Origin: Clostridia bacterium
Lineage (GTDB): Bacteria > Bacillota > Clostridia > Peptostreptococcales > Anaerovoracaceae
DNA: 35,633 nt
NCBI GenBank assembly: GCA_024689865.1
Contig: JAILDA010000096.1
Span: 1 to 35,633 of the forward strand
Direction: 5' to 3'
This document shows positions 15,548-24,026 of the stretch, piece after piece. The first letter of the stretch is position 1, and every line of letters begins with the position of its first letter. Under the pieces are notes generated by a model that saw nothing but the letters and a program-made list of their open reading frames with translations, was not told the origin of the DNA and made no database searches. The position numbers were made by a program, and so were the translations under genes.

Positions 15548-15778
15548 ATGAAGACCTACGAATTAGTAACGGAAATATTCAATAAATGCTCCGGAAACCA
15601 GATGCGCGACGTAGCCATAACGGAAGTCGAAACAGACGACCCCAGGGCTTACGTGGAGCAGCTGCTGAAGTCGCACAAGAACGTAGAGATCGAAGAGGAT
15701 ACGCTTAAGGACGGCGCCCGCATCTTCAACGTTACCGCCGACGGACTGCCGGAGCGTTATTCATTTACGGAGATATGA
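15548..15778 (+). CDS. Small uncharacterised protein, first gene of the acs operon
   Basis: This 76-aa soluble protein is mostly charged, with a likely N-terminal helix (KTYELVTEIFNKC), a middle strand-helix (DVAITEVETDDPRAYVEQLLK) and a C-terminal strand (ARIFNVTADGLPERYSF). It has one Cys (residue 14), no membrane segment and no motif I know. TTGGAG lies 7 bases before the ATG, and its stop is one base from the cooC/acsF start, so translation is tightly coupled. Being first after a strong promoter suggests it is made in quantity and serves acetyl-CoA synthase assembly or control, which is inference from position only. Confidence 0.75.
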   Translation: MKTYELVTEIFNKCSGNQMRDVAITEVETDDPRAYVEQLLKSHKNVEIEEDTLKDGARIFNVTADGLPERYSFTEI

Positions 15779-15779
15779 A

Positions 15780-16550
15780 ATGGCTAAACTGATCGCTCTC
15801 GCCGGCAAAGGCGGTACCGGAAAGACTACCACCGGCGGAATGATAATCAAATACCTTGCCGAACACGGAAAGCGACCCATCCTTGCTGTGGACGCGGACG
15901 CTAATTCCAACCTCAACGAGGTCCTCGGCATGGACGTGTACACCACGCTCGGCGACATCCGCGAGGACATAGCGCACGCGGAGATGGCCGAAAAGAACCC
16001 CATCCCCGTAGGGATGACCAAGCCGGAGTACATGGAGCTTAAGCTTTCCGACGCTCTTGCCGAAGGCGACGACTACGACCTTCTGGTAATGGGCCGCACC
16101 CAGGGAAAAGGATGCTACTGCTACGTAAACGGCATACTCCAGAGCCAGCTGGCAAAGTACATAGACAACTACAAGTACCTTGTCGTGGACAACGAAGCCG
16201 GCCTTGAGCACATAGCCCGCGGCATACTTCCCCGCATAGACGTACTGTTTCTCGTATCCGACTGCTCCAGAAGAGGCATCGAGGCCGTAGCAAGGATCGC
16301 GGAGATGGTCAAAGAGCTCGGGCTCTACCCGCCGGTAGTAAAACTGATCGTAAACCGCGCACCCGGCGGCAAGATCAACGAAGGCATTCAGAACGCCATA
16401 AAGGAACACGGGCTGGATCTTCTGGCGGTGCTCCCCCACGACGAAACGATATACGAGCTGGACAGCGAAGGCAAGCCCACCGCGGACATACCTGCGGACG
16501 CTCCCTTCAAGAAGGCTCTCTACGATGCTCTGGATACTCTGGAGCTTTAA
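15780..16550 (+). CDS. acsF: CooC/AcsF-type nickel-insertion ATPase
   Basis: The 256-aa protein is a MinD-type SIMIBI ATPase with the deviant Walker A GKGGTGKTTT (residues 9-18, signature Lys10), VDADANSNL, VDNEAGLEH and the CYC motif (Cys112 and Cys114). In CooC that CxC binds nickel at the dimer interface. CooC/AcsF proteins use ATP to mature the Ni sites of CO dehydrogenase or acetyl-CoA synthase. Since acsB but not acsA is in this operon, acetyl-CoA synthase is the more likely client and the acsF name is preferred; cooC is the alternative. Confidence 0.88.
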   Translation: MAKLIALAGKGGTGKTTTGGMIIKYLAEHGKRPILAVDADANSNLNEVLGMDVYTTLGDIREDIAHAEMAEKNPIPVGMTKPEYMELKLSDALAEGDDYDLLVMGRTQGKGCYCYVNGILQSQLAKYIDNYKYLVVDNEAGLEHIARGILPRIDVLFLVSDCSRRGIEAVARIAEMVKELGLYPPVVKLIVNRAPGGKINEGIQNAIKEHGLDLLAVLPHDETIYELDSEGKPTADIPADAPFKKALYDALDTLEL

Positions 16551-16602
16551 CAAAGGCTAATCGCACAGATCATAATAAAGAATCACAGAAAGGAAGACAG
16601 AA

Positions 16603-17541
16603 ATGCCATTCACAAAGAAACCGCATGCCTTTAAGGCTGCAATCAACGAAGTGACCCTTGGCACCGGCGACAAGGCCGTTACCATCGGCGGCGAAAACAC
16701 CTATCCGTTCTACACGTTCGACAACACGACGAAGAACAAGCCTGTCATAGGCGCGGAAGTATCCGACATCGGTTACGAGAACGAACCCGAAGGCTACAAA
16801 GCATTCTTCGGAACGGAAGACATGGTGGAAAGAGCAAAGAAGGCAGCCGCAATGGACGAAGTAGCGTTCATATGCCTGCACTTCGCAGGAGCAGACCCCT
16901 TCGGAGCCAACAAGTCCGTAGAGGAATGCATCGAGAAGGCTAAGGCCGTTGCCGCAGCCGTAGACAAGCCCCTCGTCATCATGGGATGCAAGAATCTCGA
17001 AAAGGACACCGAGCTCTTCAGCAAGGTATCCGAAGCACTTGCAGGAAAGAACATCGTAGTGCTCAGCGCAAGAGAAGAGAACTACAAGACCGTCGGCGCG
17101 TCCGCAGGCCTTGCCTACAACCAGAAAGTAAGCGCAGAGTCCGCAGTAGACATCAACCTTGCAAAGCAGCTGAACGTACTCATGATGCAGCTTGGCGTTA
17201 ACCCCAAGTCCATGGTCATGAACCTCGGTTCCGCAGCAGCCGGCTACGGCTACGAATACGTAGCTTCCACGATGGACCGTGTAAGGGCCGCAGCTCTTGG
17301 CCAGAACGATACCCAGCTCCAGATGCCGGTCATCACTCCGGTCTCCACCGAGACCTGGGCCGTTAAGGAATCCGTAGCGGAAGAAGCAGACATGCCCGAA
17401 TGGGGTTCAAGAGAAGAGCGCGGCATCGACATGGAAGTCGTTACCGCAGCCGCATCGCTCTCCGCGGGAAGCGACGCAGTCATCCTCAAGCACCCCGAGT
17501 CTATCAGGACCATCTACAAGCTGATAGACGCACTTTGCTGA
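16603..17541 (+). CDS. acsD: Corrinoid/iron-sulfur protein small subunit
   Basis: The 312-aa protein matches the CdhD/AcsD TIM barrel throughout: VTIGGENTYPFYTFD near residue 27, FICLHFAGADPFG, PLVIMGCKNLEKD, NYKTVGASAGLAYNQKVSAESAVDINLAKQLN, and MVMNLGSAAAGYGYEYV. This subunit pairs with AcsC to form the cobalamin protein that carries the methyl group from methyl-tetrahydrofolate to acetyl-CoA synthase. Length agrees with Moorella AcsD. GGAAG lies before the ATG and acsC follows after 15 bases. Codon choice shifts here from ATA to ATC for isoleucine, consistent with high expression. Confidence 0.95.
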   Translation: MPFTKKPHAFKAAINEVTLGTGDKAVTIGGENTYPFYTFDNTTKNKPVIGAEVSDIGYENEPEGYKAFFGTEDMVERAKKAAAMDEVAFICLHFAGADPFGANKSVEECIEKAKAVAAAVDKPLVIMGCKNLEKDTELFSKVSEALAGKNIVVLSAREENYKTVGASAGLAYNQKVSAESAVDINLAKQLNVLMMQLGVNPKSMVMNLGSAAAGYGYEYVASTMDRVRAAALGQNDTQLQMPVITPVSTETWAVKESVAEEADMPEWGSREERGIDMEVVTAAASLSAGSDAVILKHPESIRTIYKLIDALC

Positions 17542-17556
17542 TGGGAGGTACGAAAA

Positions 17557-18909
17557 ATGGCACTTAAAGGCTTAGACATATTCAAACTTACACCGAAGAC
17601 GAACTGCAAAGACTGCGGTTCCCCCACCTGCATGGCTTTCGCCATGAAAGTTGCTCAGGGCGCTGTTCCCATCGAGAAGTGCCCGCACATGAGCCAGGAC
17701 GTTCTTGATCAGCTCTCCGAGGCTACCGCTCCTCCGATGAAGACCATCGAAGTCGGTACCGGCGATGCTGCTCACAAGCTCGGAGGAGAGACCGTTCTCT
17801 TCCGTCACGACAAGACCTTCGTAAGCAGGAACACCTTCTCCGCTACAGTCTGCAGCTGCATGAGCGCAGAGCAGATCGACGAAGTTCTCGCAGGACTCAA
17901 GAAGGTAGACTACGACCGCATCGGCGAGCGCATGTACGTAGAGATGCTCTATGTAAACTATGCAGCCGACAAGGGCGCAGACGCATATCTGGACCTCGTA
18001 AAGAAGGTCGCAGGCCTTGAGCAGATACTCATCCTGGGCGTTAAGGACGTGGACGTTGCAAAGGCAGCACTTGAGCTTTGCAAGGACAAAAAGCCCATCC
18101 TCAACGGCGCAGACGCTTCCAACTACGAAGCAATGTCCGCTCTGGCAAAGGAAGCCGACGTGGTCCTGGGAGTTTCCGGCAAGGATCTCGACGAGCTCTA
18201 CGACACAATAGCCGCCATCGAAAAGACCGGCAACAAGAAGCTCGTTGCCGACGTTACCGGCGAGACCGTAAAGGCCACCTTCGCAAACGCAGTACAGCTG
18301 CGCCGCGGAGCCATCCAGGACGGCGACAGGACCTGCGGATATCCGTCCCTCGTCAATCTGTCCAGGCTCGTTCCCGGAGACGCACACCTCCAGGCAGCTC
18401 TGGCTTCCGTATTCGTTCTCAAGTACGGTTCCATAATCGTAATGGATAGCATGAGCTATGCTCAGGCGCTCCCGCTCTACGGACTCAGGCAGAACATATT
18501 CACCGACCCGCAGAAGCCGATGCGCGTTGCTCCCGGAATCTACCCGATGAACGGTGCCGACGAGAATTCCCCCTGCGCCATCACCGTAGACTTCGCCCTC
18601 ACCTACTTCGTAGTATCCGGCGAGATCGAGCGCAGCGGAGTTCCCATCAACTTCCTGATCACCGACGCAGGCGGATATTCCGTACTTACCGCATGGGCAG
18701 CAGGAAAGCTCTCCCCGAACTCCATAACCAAGTTCATAACCGAAGAGGTTCAGGACAAGGTAAAGAGCAGAAAGCTTATACTTCCGGGCAAGGTCGCCGT
18801 TCTTAAGGGCGAGCTGGAAGCCAAGCTTCCGGACTGGGAGATCATCGTAGGAACCAACGAAGCCATCGAGCTCGTTAACTTCCTCAGAGGATTCGACACA
18901 CTTTGCTAA
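17557..18909 (+). CDS. acsC: Corrinoid/iron-sulfur protein large subunit
   Basis: The 450-aa protein starts with a [4Fe-4S] domain (Cys17, Cys20, Cys25 and Cys42 in CKDCGSPTC and EKCP), the low-potential cluster that re-reduces Co(II). A TIM barrel occupies the middle (RHDKTFVSRNTF, GDRTCGYPS) and a C-terminal Rossmann-like cobalamin-binding domain follows (LITDAGGYSVLTAWAAGK). These match AcsC/CdhE over the whole length. It carries the methyl-cobamide in the Wood-Ljungdahl pathway. GGGAGGT precedes the ATG. A hairpin, not a full terminator, lies between it and acsE. Confidence 0.95.
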   Translation: MALKGLDIFKLTPKTNCKDCGSPTCMAFAMKVAQGAVPIEKCPHMSQDVLDQLSEATAPPMKTIEVGTGDAAHKLGGETVLFRHDKTFVSRNTFSATVCSCMSAEQIDEVLAGLKKVDYDRIGERMYVEMLYVNYAADKGADAYLDLVKKVAGLEQILILGVKDVDVAKAALELCKDKKPILNGADASNYEAMSALAKEADVVLGVSGKDLDELYDTIAAIEKTGNKKLVADVTGETVKATFANAVQLRRGAIQDGDRTCGYPSLVNLSRLVPGDAHLQAALASVFVLKYGSIIVMDSMSYAQALPLYGLRQNIFTDPQKPMRVAPGIYPMNGADENSPCAITVDFALTYFVVSGEIERSGVPINFLITDAGGYSVLTAWAAGKLSPNSITKFITEEVQDKVKSRKLILPGKVAVLKGELEAKLPDWEIIVGTNEAIELVNFLRGFDTLC

Positions 18910-18915
18910 GTTTTA

Positions 18916-18937
18916 CCGCGGCATCTTCATGCCGCGG
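18916..18937 (+). other. Intercistronic GC-rich hairpin between acsC and acsE
   Basis: CCGCGGCAT (18916-18924), loop CTTC, ATGCCGCGG (18929-18937) is a perfect 9-bp stem without a following T-run. It looks like an mRNA-stabilising or processing element rather than a terminator. Confidence 0.7.
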
Positions 18938-18982
18938 CATCTCTATATTTAAACTAATTCAATTAATGAAGGGAGCTTAAAA

Positions 18983-19768
18983 ATGGCTAAATTCATCACA
19001 ATCGGAGAACGCATCCACTGCATCTCGCCCTCCATCAGAAAGGCTATGGCCGAGAGAGATCCCGAACCCATCCTTAAGAGAGCAAAGGAACAGATCGATG
19101 CCGGCGCCACCTATCTGGACGTCAACATCGGCCCTGCAGAGAGCGACGGCCCCGAACTCATGACCTGGGCAGTACAGCTGATCCAGAGCAACTTCGACAA
19201 CGTACCTCTTGCATTCGATACCGCAAACAAGAAGGCCATCGAGGCAGGCATCAGTGTCTACAACAGATCCAAGGGCAAGCCGATCGTTAACTCCGCCGAC
19301 GCCGGAGACCGCATCGAGTATCTGGACCTTGCAGCTGCCAACGACGCGATCTGCGTAGCGCTGTGCTCCAAGGCCGGTGTTCCTTCCGACAACGACGAGC
19401 GTATGAGCTACCTCATGGAGCTCCTTGAGCGCGGACTCGGTCTGGGAATGGAAGCAGAAGACATGTGGTTCGATCCCCTCTTCCTCGTAATAAAGGGAAT
19501 GCAGGACAAGCAGATGGACGTTCTTGAGTTCATCCGCATGATCGCCGAGCAGGGGCTCAACTCCACCGGCGGACTTTCCAACAACTCCAACGGTATGCCC
19601 AAGCACATCCGTCCTATCATGGACAGCGCAATGGTAGCCATGGCCATGATGTGCGGCCTTACCTCCGCCATCGTAAATCCGTGCGACCTGCGTCTCATGG
19701 AGACCATCAAGTCCTGCGACATCATCAAGAACAACAATCTGTACGCAGATTCTTATCTTGAGATCTAA
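18983..19768 (+). CDS. acsE: Methyltetrahydrofolate:corrinoid/iron-sulfur protein methyltransferase
   Basis: The 261-aa protein matches AcsE (262 residues in Moorella) along its length: ITIGERIHCISPSIRKAM, GATYLDVNIGPAESDG (pterin-binding Asp/Asn), PLAFDTANKKAI, PIVNSADAG, and GLSNNSNGMP with the conserved Asn. It moves the N5-methyl of methyl-tetrahydrofolate to the cobalt of AcsCD. It is soluble and dimeric in known examples. GGGAG precedes the ATG, and the acsB gene follows after 26 bases. No key residue is missing. Confidence 0.95.
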   Translation: MAKFITIGERIHCISPSIRKAMAERDPEPILKRAKEQIDAGATYLDVNIGPAESDGPELMTWAVQLIQSNFDNVPLAFDTANKKAIEAGISVYNRSKGKPIVNSADAGDRIEYLDLAAANDAICVALCSKAGVPSDNDERMSYLMELLERGLGLGMEAEDMWFDPLFLVIKGMQDKQMDVLEFIRMIAEQGLNSTGGLSNNSNGMPKHIRPIMDSAMVAMAMMCGLTSAIVNPCDLRLMETIKSCDIIKNNNLYADSYLEI

Positions 19769-19794
19769 TACAAATCAGGAGGAACGATTTAGTA

Positions 19795-21930
19795 ATGAGT
19801 GCATTAACAGATCTTATCTATGCTGGCTCCAATGCAGTTGCCGGACTTACCGAAGGCGCTGTAAACGATGCCATAGCTAAGAACGGAGCAGATACTCCTA
19901 TCGCATTCCCCGACACCGCGTATTTCTTCCCGACGATATTCGCGGCTACCGGTGTTAAGGTAAAGACTCTGGGCGACCTCCCCGCTTGCGTGGGCGTTCT
20001 CAAGAGCCTCATCACAAACCAGGACGACATAGGCCAGGCTCTCAATGCCGGTCTTGCCACCGCTGTAGGCGCCGAGATCCTCGAAGGTCTCAAGTACGTC
20101 GGCGGAGCCAAGCCCTACGAGAACGAGAGCGGCATAGGCTTCGTTCCGGACCCGATCATCAGATCCCTGGGCGTACCTCTTGTAACCGGAGATATCCCCG
20201 GTGTTGCCGTAGTTCTGGGCAAAGCAGACAATGCTGCGGACGTTGCCAAGGTAGTCAAGGATTACCAGAGCAAAGGTATCGCTACATTCCTTATCGGCGA
20301 CTGCATCGAGCAGTGCCTTGAGCAGGGAGTAAAGATGGGACTTGAGTTCCGTGTCATCCCCCTCGGCCACGACGTAACGGCAGTCATCCACGTAGTGACC
20401 GTAGCCGTTCGTGCCGCACTCATATTCGGCAACGTTCAGGGCGGCGATCTTGCAGGACTTCTTGAGTATACCAAGAACAGAGTTCCCGCTTTCGTAAACA
20501 CCTTCGGACCTCTCAACGAGGTAGTAGTATCCGCCGGCGCAGGCGCCATAGCTCTCGGTTTCCCGGTAGTCGTGGATCAGGCCATAGGCGATCTTCAGGT
20601 CCCCGGAGCTCTGGAAGCAGTTACCGATCACGACCTTACAGTAAAGAGATCCCTGGAGCTGCGCAACATAAAGGTAAAGGCAGCCAAGGTAAACGTTCCT
20701 GTAGCATTTGCCGCTGCTTTCGAAGGCGAGATAATCCGCAAGGGCGACATGCACGTAGAGATGTCCTCTCACGCTAACCCCACCTGCGAGCTCGTACTTA
20801 TGAGAGACGCGGACAAGGTCGAGGATCACAAGATCACCATCATCGGACCGGACTTCGACAACGCTCCGGCAGACAAGGAACTTCCGCTCGCTACCTACGT
20901 GGAAGTTGCAGGCACAAAGATGCAGAAGGACTTCGAGCCTGTAATCGAAAGAAAGATCCACGCATGGTTCAACTATCTGGAAGGTGTAATGCACACCGGT
21001 CAGAGAAACCTTATCAGGATCCGTATCAGCAACGCGGCATTCGAGGCCGGTCTCAGACTTAAGGACATGGCGGAAGTGCTCTACAGCATGATCATGGACG
21101 AATTCGGCAGCGTAGTAGACAAGTGCCAGGTGACCCTCGTTACCGATAAGGCAAAGGTAGAAAAGATCCTCGCAGAGGACGGCATGCCCACCTACAACGC
21201 CCGTGACGAAAGACTCGAGTCCATGTCCGACGAGAGCGTAGACACCTTCTACACCTGCATACTCTGCCAGAGCTTCTCGCCCAGCCACTGCTGCGTGGTA
21301 ACTCCGGAAAGACTCGGACTTTGCGGCGCCGTTTCCTGGCTGGATGCAAAGGCTACCAACGAGCTGAACCCGACCGGACCGTGCCAGCCAATCAAGAAGA
21401 TAGGCTGCACCGACGAGCGTCTGGGCGCCTACACCGAGGTCAACAAGATCGTCGGCGAGGCTACCCACGGTGCTGTTGAGCAGGTAACTCTCTACTCCCT
21501 GATCGAAGACCCGATGACAAGCTGCGGCTGCTTCGAGTGCATCTGCGGCATCATGCCGGAAGCTAACGGCGTCATCATCTGCAACCGTGAGTACGCAGGC
21601 ATGACCCCGTCCGGAATGACCTTCGGCGAGCTCGCTTCCATGACCGGCGGCGGAGTCCAGACTCCGGGCTTCATGGGACACGGACGCCACTTCATCGGAT
21701 CCAAGAAGTTCATCTCCGCGGAGGGCGGACTTGAGCGCATCGTATGGATGCCCAAGGAACTTAAGGACGACGTAGCACCCAGACTTAACAAGACAGCTAA
21801 AGAACTGTACGGAATAGACAACTTCGCCGACATGATCTGCGACGATTCCATCGCCACGGATACGGAAGGCGTACTTGCGTTCCTGCAGGAAAAGGGACAT
21901 CCGGCACTCGGACTTGACCCGATAATGTAA
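19795..21930 (+). CDS. acsB: Acetyl-CoA synthase (CODH/ACS subunit)
   Basis: The 711-aa protein carries the complete A-cluster ligand set: Cys488, Cys491, Cys500, Cys510, Cys577 and Cys579 align with Moorella Cys506, 509, 518, 528, 595 and 597, a constant offset of 18. The Cys-Gly-Cys (577-579) would hold the distal nickel. The N-terminal domain that contacts CO dehydrogenase in bacteria is kept. The enzyme joins CO, a methyl group from AcsCD and CoA into acetyl-CoA. AGGAGG (19777-19782) is 12 bases from the ATG, slightly long. An attenuator-like hairpin follows the stop. The gene for the CODH partner is not in this window. Confidence 0.97.
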   Translation: MSALTDLIYAGSNAVAGLTEGAVNDAIAKNGADTPIAFPDTAYFFPTIFAATGVKVKTLGDLPACVGVLKSLITNQDDIGQALNAGLATAVGAEILEGLKYVGGAKPYENESGIGFVPDPIIRSLGVPLVTGDIPGVAVVLGKADNAADVAKVVKDYQSKGIATFLIGDCIEQCLEQGVKMGLEFRVIPLGHDVTAVIHVVTVAVRAALIFGNVQGGDLAGLLEYTKNRVPAFVNTFGPLNEVVVSAGAGAIALGFPVVVDQAIGDLQVPGALEAVTDHDLTVKRSLELRNIKVKAAKVNVPVAFAAAFEGEIIRKGDMHVEMSSHANPTCELVLMRDADKVEDHKITIIGPDFDNAPADKELPLATYVEVAGTKMQKDFEPVIERKIHAWFNYLEGVMHTGQRNLIRIRISNAAFEAGLRLKDMAEVLYSMIMDEFGSVVDKCQVTLVTDKAKVEKILAEDGMPTYNARDERLESMSDESVDTFYTCILCQSFSPSHCCVVTPERLGLCGAVSWLDAKATNELNPTGPCQPIKKIGCTDERLGAYTEVNKIVGEATHGAVEQVTLYSLIEDPMTSCGCFECICGIMPEANGVIICNREYAGMTPSGMTFGELASMTGGGVQTPGFMGHGRHFIGSKKFISAEGGLERIVWMPKELKDDVAPRLNKTAKELYGIDNFADMICDDSIATDTEGVLAFLQEKGHPALGLDPIM

Positions 21931-21945
21931 GACCCTTCAATAAAT

Positions 21946-21980
21946 GCCGGGGCGCAGGTAATACTGTGCTCCGGCGTTTT
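21946..21980 (+). terminator. Partial terminator/attenuator between acsB and acsV
   Basis: GCCGGGGCGCAG (21946-21957) pairs with CTGTGCTCCGGC (21964-21975) over 12 bp with two G-U pairs, followed by only four T. It could lower transcription of acsV and the DUF3786 gene relative to the acs structural genes. Confidence 0.65.
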
Positions 21981-22046
21981 GTATAGCAGCGTCCCCTGCC
22001 TCTTTGCGGGAGGCGGTGCCATACATAGAAAGGAGTATTTTTCAGC

Positions 22047-23951
22047 ATGCCAAAGATCACATTCAGACACGAGGACGGAAAGACCGTAGACATAGAACTT
22101 CAGAGCGGCATTACTCTTCTGGAGGCGGCAAGGCTCGCCAACGTTGCGATAGATGCCCCCTGCTCCGGTAACGGTTCCTGCGGAAAATGCAGGGTAAGGA
22201 TAGCCGAGGGAACTCCGGACAGCGAGCGCACCCGTCACATTAAGGAAGAGGACGAAAAGAACGGCTGGCGTCTGGCATGCCTTACCAAGGTAACGGGCGA
22301 CGTTACCGCGGAAGTTCCGGACATCGCAGCAGCTTACAGAAGCCGCATGAAGATAGCCGACATCTCCTCGGGCAAGGAAGTTGAGATCTTTACCAGGATA
22401 CAGGAAGACATTGCCGCCGCAGGCATAGAGAGCGGCTGCGGAATAAGGCAGATAAAGCTTACCCTTCCGGAACCTTCGCTGGACGATACCATGCCGGACG
22501 ACGAAAGACTGGAGCGCGCGCTTAAGGCAGAGACCGGTGCGGAAAAGATAGACGTGCCCTACTCTGTTCTCCGCATACTGCCGGGAATGCTCCGCAAGGA
22601 GGATTTCCGCATCACCGTTACGGTATCGGAAGAAGACAGCACTCTTAAGGTCCTCAGAGTCCAGCCCGGAGACGGAACTCCCGCGTGCGGACTTGCGATA
22701 GACATCGGCACCACATCCGTAACAGGCATACTCGCGGACCTTTACGACGGAAAGATCCTGGCCAAGGCATCCTCCGGAAACGGCCAGATACGCTACGGCG
22801 CGGACGTCATCCACAGAATAGTAGAGCAGGAAAAAGAAGGCGGAATAGAGACCCTTCAGAAGGCTGTCATAGAAGAGACCATAATCCCGCTGATCAGGAT
22901 AATGGAAAAGCAGGCCGGAACAGACGCGGAAAGCGTTGTAAGGCTTACGATAGCCGGAAACTCCACCATGAACCACCTGTTCTTGGGAATAGACGCCGGT
23001 CCCTTAAGAAGGGAGCCCTACATTCCCGCGTTCTTCAGCTGCAGCCCGGTGCGCGCCGAAGAGCTGGGCCTTCCCGTAAACGCGGAAGCTCTGGTGCATA
23101 TAATGCCTAACATAGGAAGCTACGTCGGCGGCGACATTACCGCGGGCACGCTTGCAAGCATGGTCTGGAACAAAGACGATATATGCCTGTTCATAGACCT
23201 TGGGACAAACGGCGAGCTGGTGCTTGGAAACAACAGCTTCCTGATGAGCTGTGCATGCTCCGCGGGACCGGCCTTCGAAGGCGGCGACATTTCCTGCGGC
23301 ATGAGAGCCACGGACGGAGCGGCTGAAGCCTGCAGGATAGATAAAGAAACGATGGAGCCGGAGCTCAGCATCATAGGAGACGGCGAGCTTGTAGGCATAT
23401 GCGGAAGCGGACTCATCGATACGATATCCGAGCTGTTCCGCTGCGGAATAATCAACGCCAAGGGGCAGTTCGTCCGCGAAGGTGAACGCGTAAAGCGCAA
23501 CGAGCACGGCATGGGACGTTTCGTCCTGGCAACAAGGAGCGACGGCCGCGAGGTAAGCATTACCGAGGGCGACATAGACAACTTCATCCGCGCCAAAGGA
23601 TCCATATTCTCCGCAGTCATGACCATGCTCAACGCTCTGGACATGGACGTAAGCGTGATCGACAGCGTATACGTTGCCGGCGGAATAGGAAGCGGCATCA
23701 ACATGGACAACGCGGTACGCATAGGAATGCTTCCGGACATAGAACGCGAGCGTTTCCACTACATAGGAAACTCTTCCCTTGCCGGAGCTTACGCGGCTCT
23801 GACCGGTACCCAGGCTGAGGAAAAGATAGCGGAGCTCGGACGAAGCATGACCTATCTGGAGCTGTCTACGGTTCCCGGATACATGGATTCCTTCGTGGCT
23901 GCGTGCTTCCTGCCCCATACGGACGCATCGCTCTTCCCCAGCGTACAATGA
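22047..23951 (+). CDS. acsV: Reductive activator of the corrinoid/iron-sulfur protein (RACo-like ferredoxin-ATPase)
   Basis: The 634-aa protein has an N-terminal plant-type [2Fe-2S] ferredoxin domain with Cys39, Cys45, Cys48 and Cys78 (APCSGNGSCGKC, LACL), a linker of about 120 residues, and a C-terminal ASKHA ATPase domain starting with AIDIGTTSVTG near residue 216 and continuing with IAGNSTMNHLFLG, GGDITAG, FIDLGTNGELVLG and AGGIGSG (DUF4445 type). RACo uses ATP to drive the uphill reduction of inactive Co(II) in AcsCD. AAAGGAG lies about 10 bases before the ATG. The upstream hairpin implies lower expression than the acs genes, as expected for a repair activator. Confidence 0.93.
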   Translation: MPKITFRHEDGKTVDIELQSGITLLEAARLANVAIDAPCSGNGSCGKCRVRIAEGTPDSERTRHIKEEDEKNGWRLACLTKVTGDVTAEVPDIAAAYRSRMKIADISSGKEVEIFTRIQEDIAAAGIESGCGIRQIKLTLPEPSLDDTMPDDERLERALKAETGAEKIDVPYSVLRILPGMLRKEDFRITVTVSEEDSTLKVLRVQPGDGTPACGLAIDIGTTSVTGILADLYDGKILAKASSGNGQIRYGADVIHRIVEQEKEGGIETLQKAVIEETIIPLIRIMEKQAGTDAESVVRLTIAGNSTMNHLFLGIDAGPLRREPYIPAFFSCSPVRAEELGLPVNAEALVHIMPNIGSYVGGDITAGTLASMVWNKDDICLFIDLGTNGELVLGNNSFLMSCACSAGPAFEGGDISCGMRATDGAAEACRIDKETMEPELSIIGDGELVGICGSGLIDTISELFRCGIINAKGQFVREGERVKRNEHGMGRFVLATRSDGREVSITEGDIDNFIRAKGSIFSAVMTMLNALDMDVSVIDSVYVAGGIGSGINMDNAVRIGMLPDIERERFHYIGNSSLAGAYAALTGTQAEEKIAELGRSMTYLELSTVPGYMDSFVAACFLPHTDASLFPSVQ

Positions 23952-24026
23952 CCGATACGGAAGCGAAGCCCGGTTCCCGTCACCGACCGGTTCCGGCGCC
24001 GCACATCCGGATAATAAAAGATAACA

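Noticed and set aside
19804-21900. 698-codon open frame on the minus strand opposite acsB, and similar long antisense frames (1329-2399, 7848-9083, 10667-11992, 11805-13466)
   Set aside because: They mirror the codon pattern of verified plus-strand genes, span gene boundaries, lack ribosome binding sites and show no family motifs.
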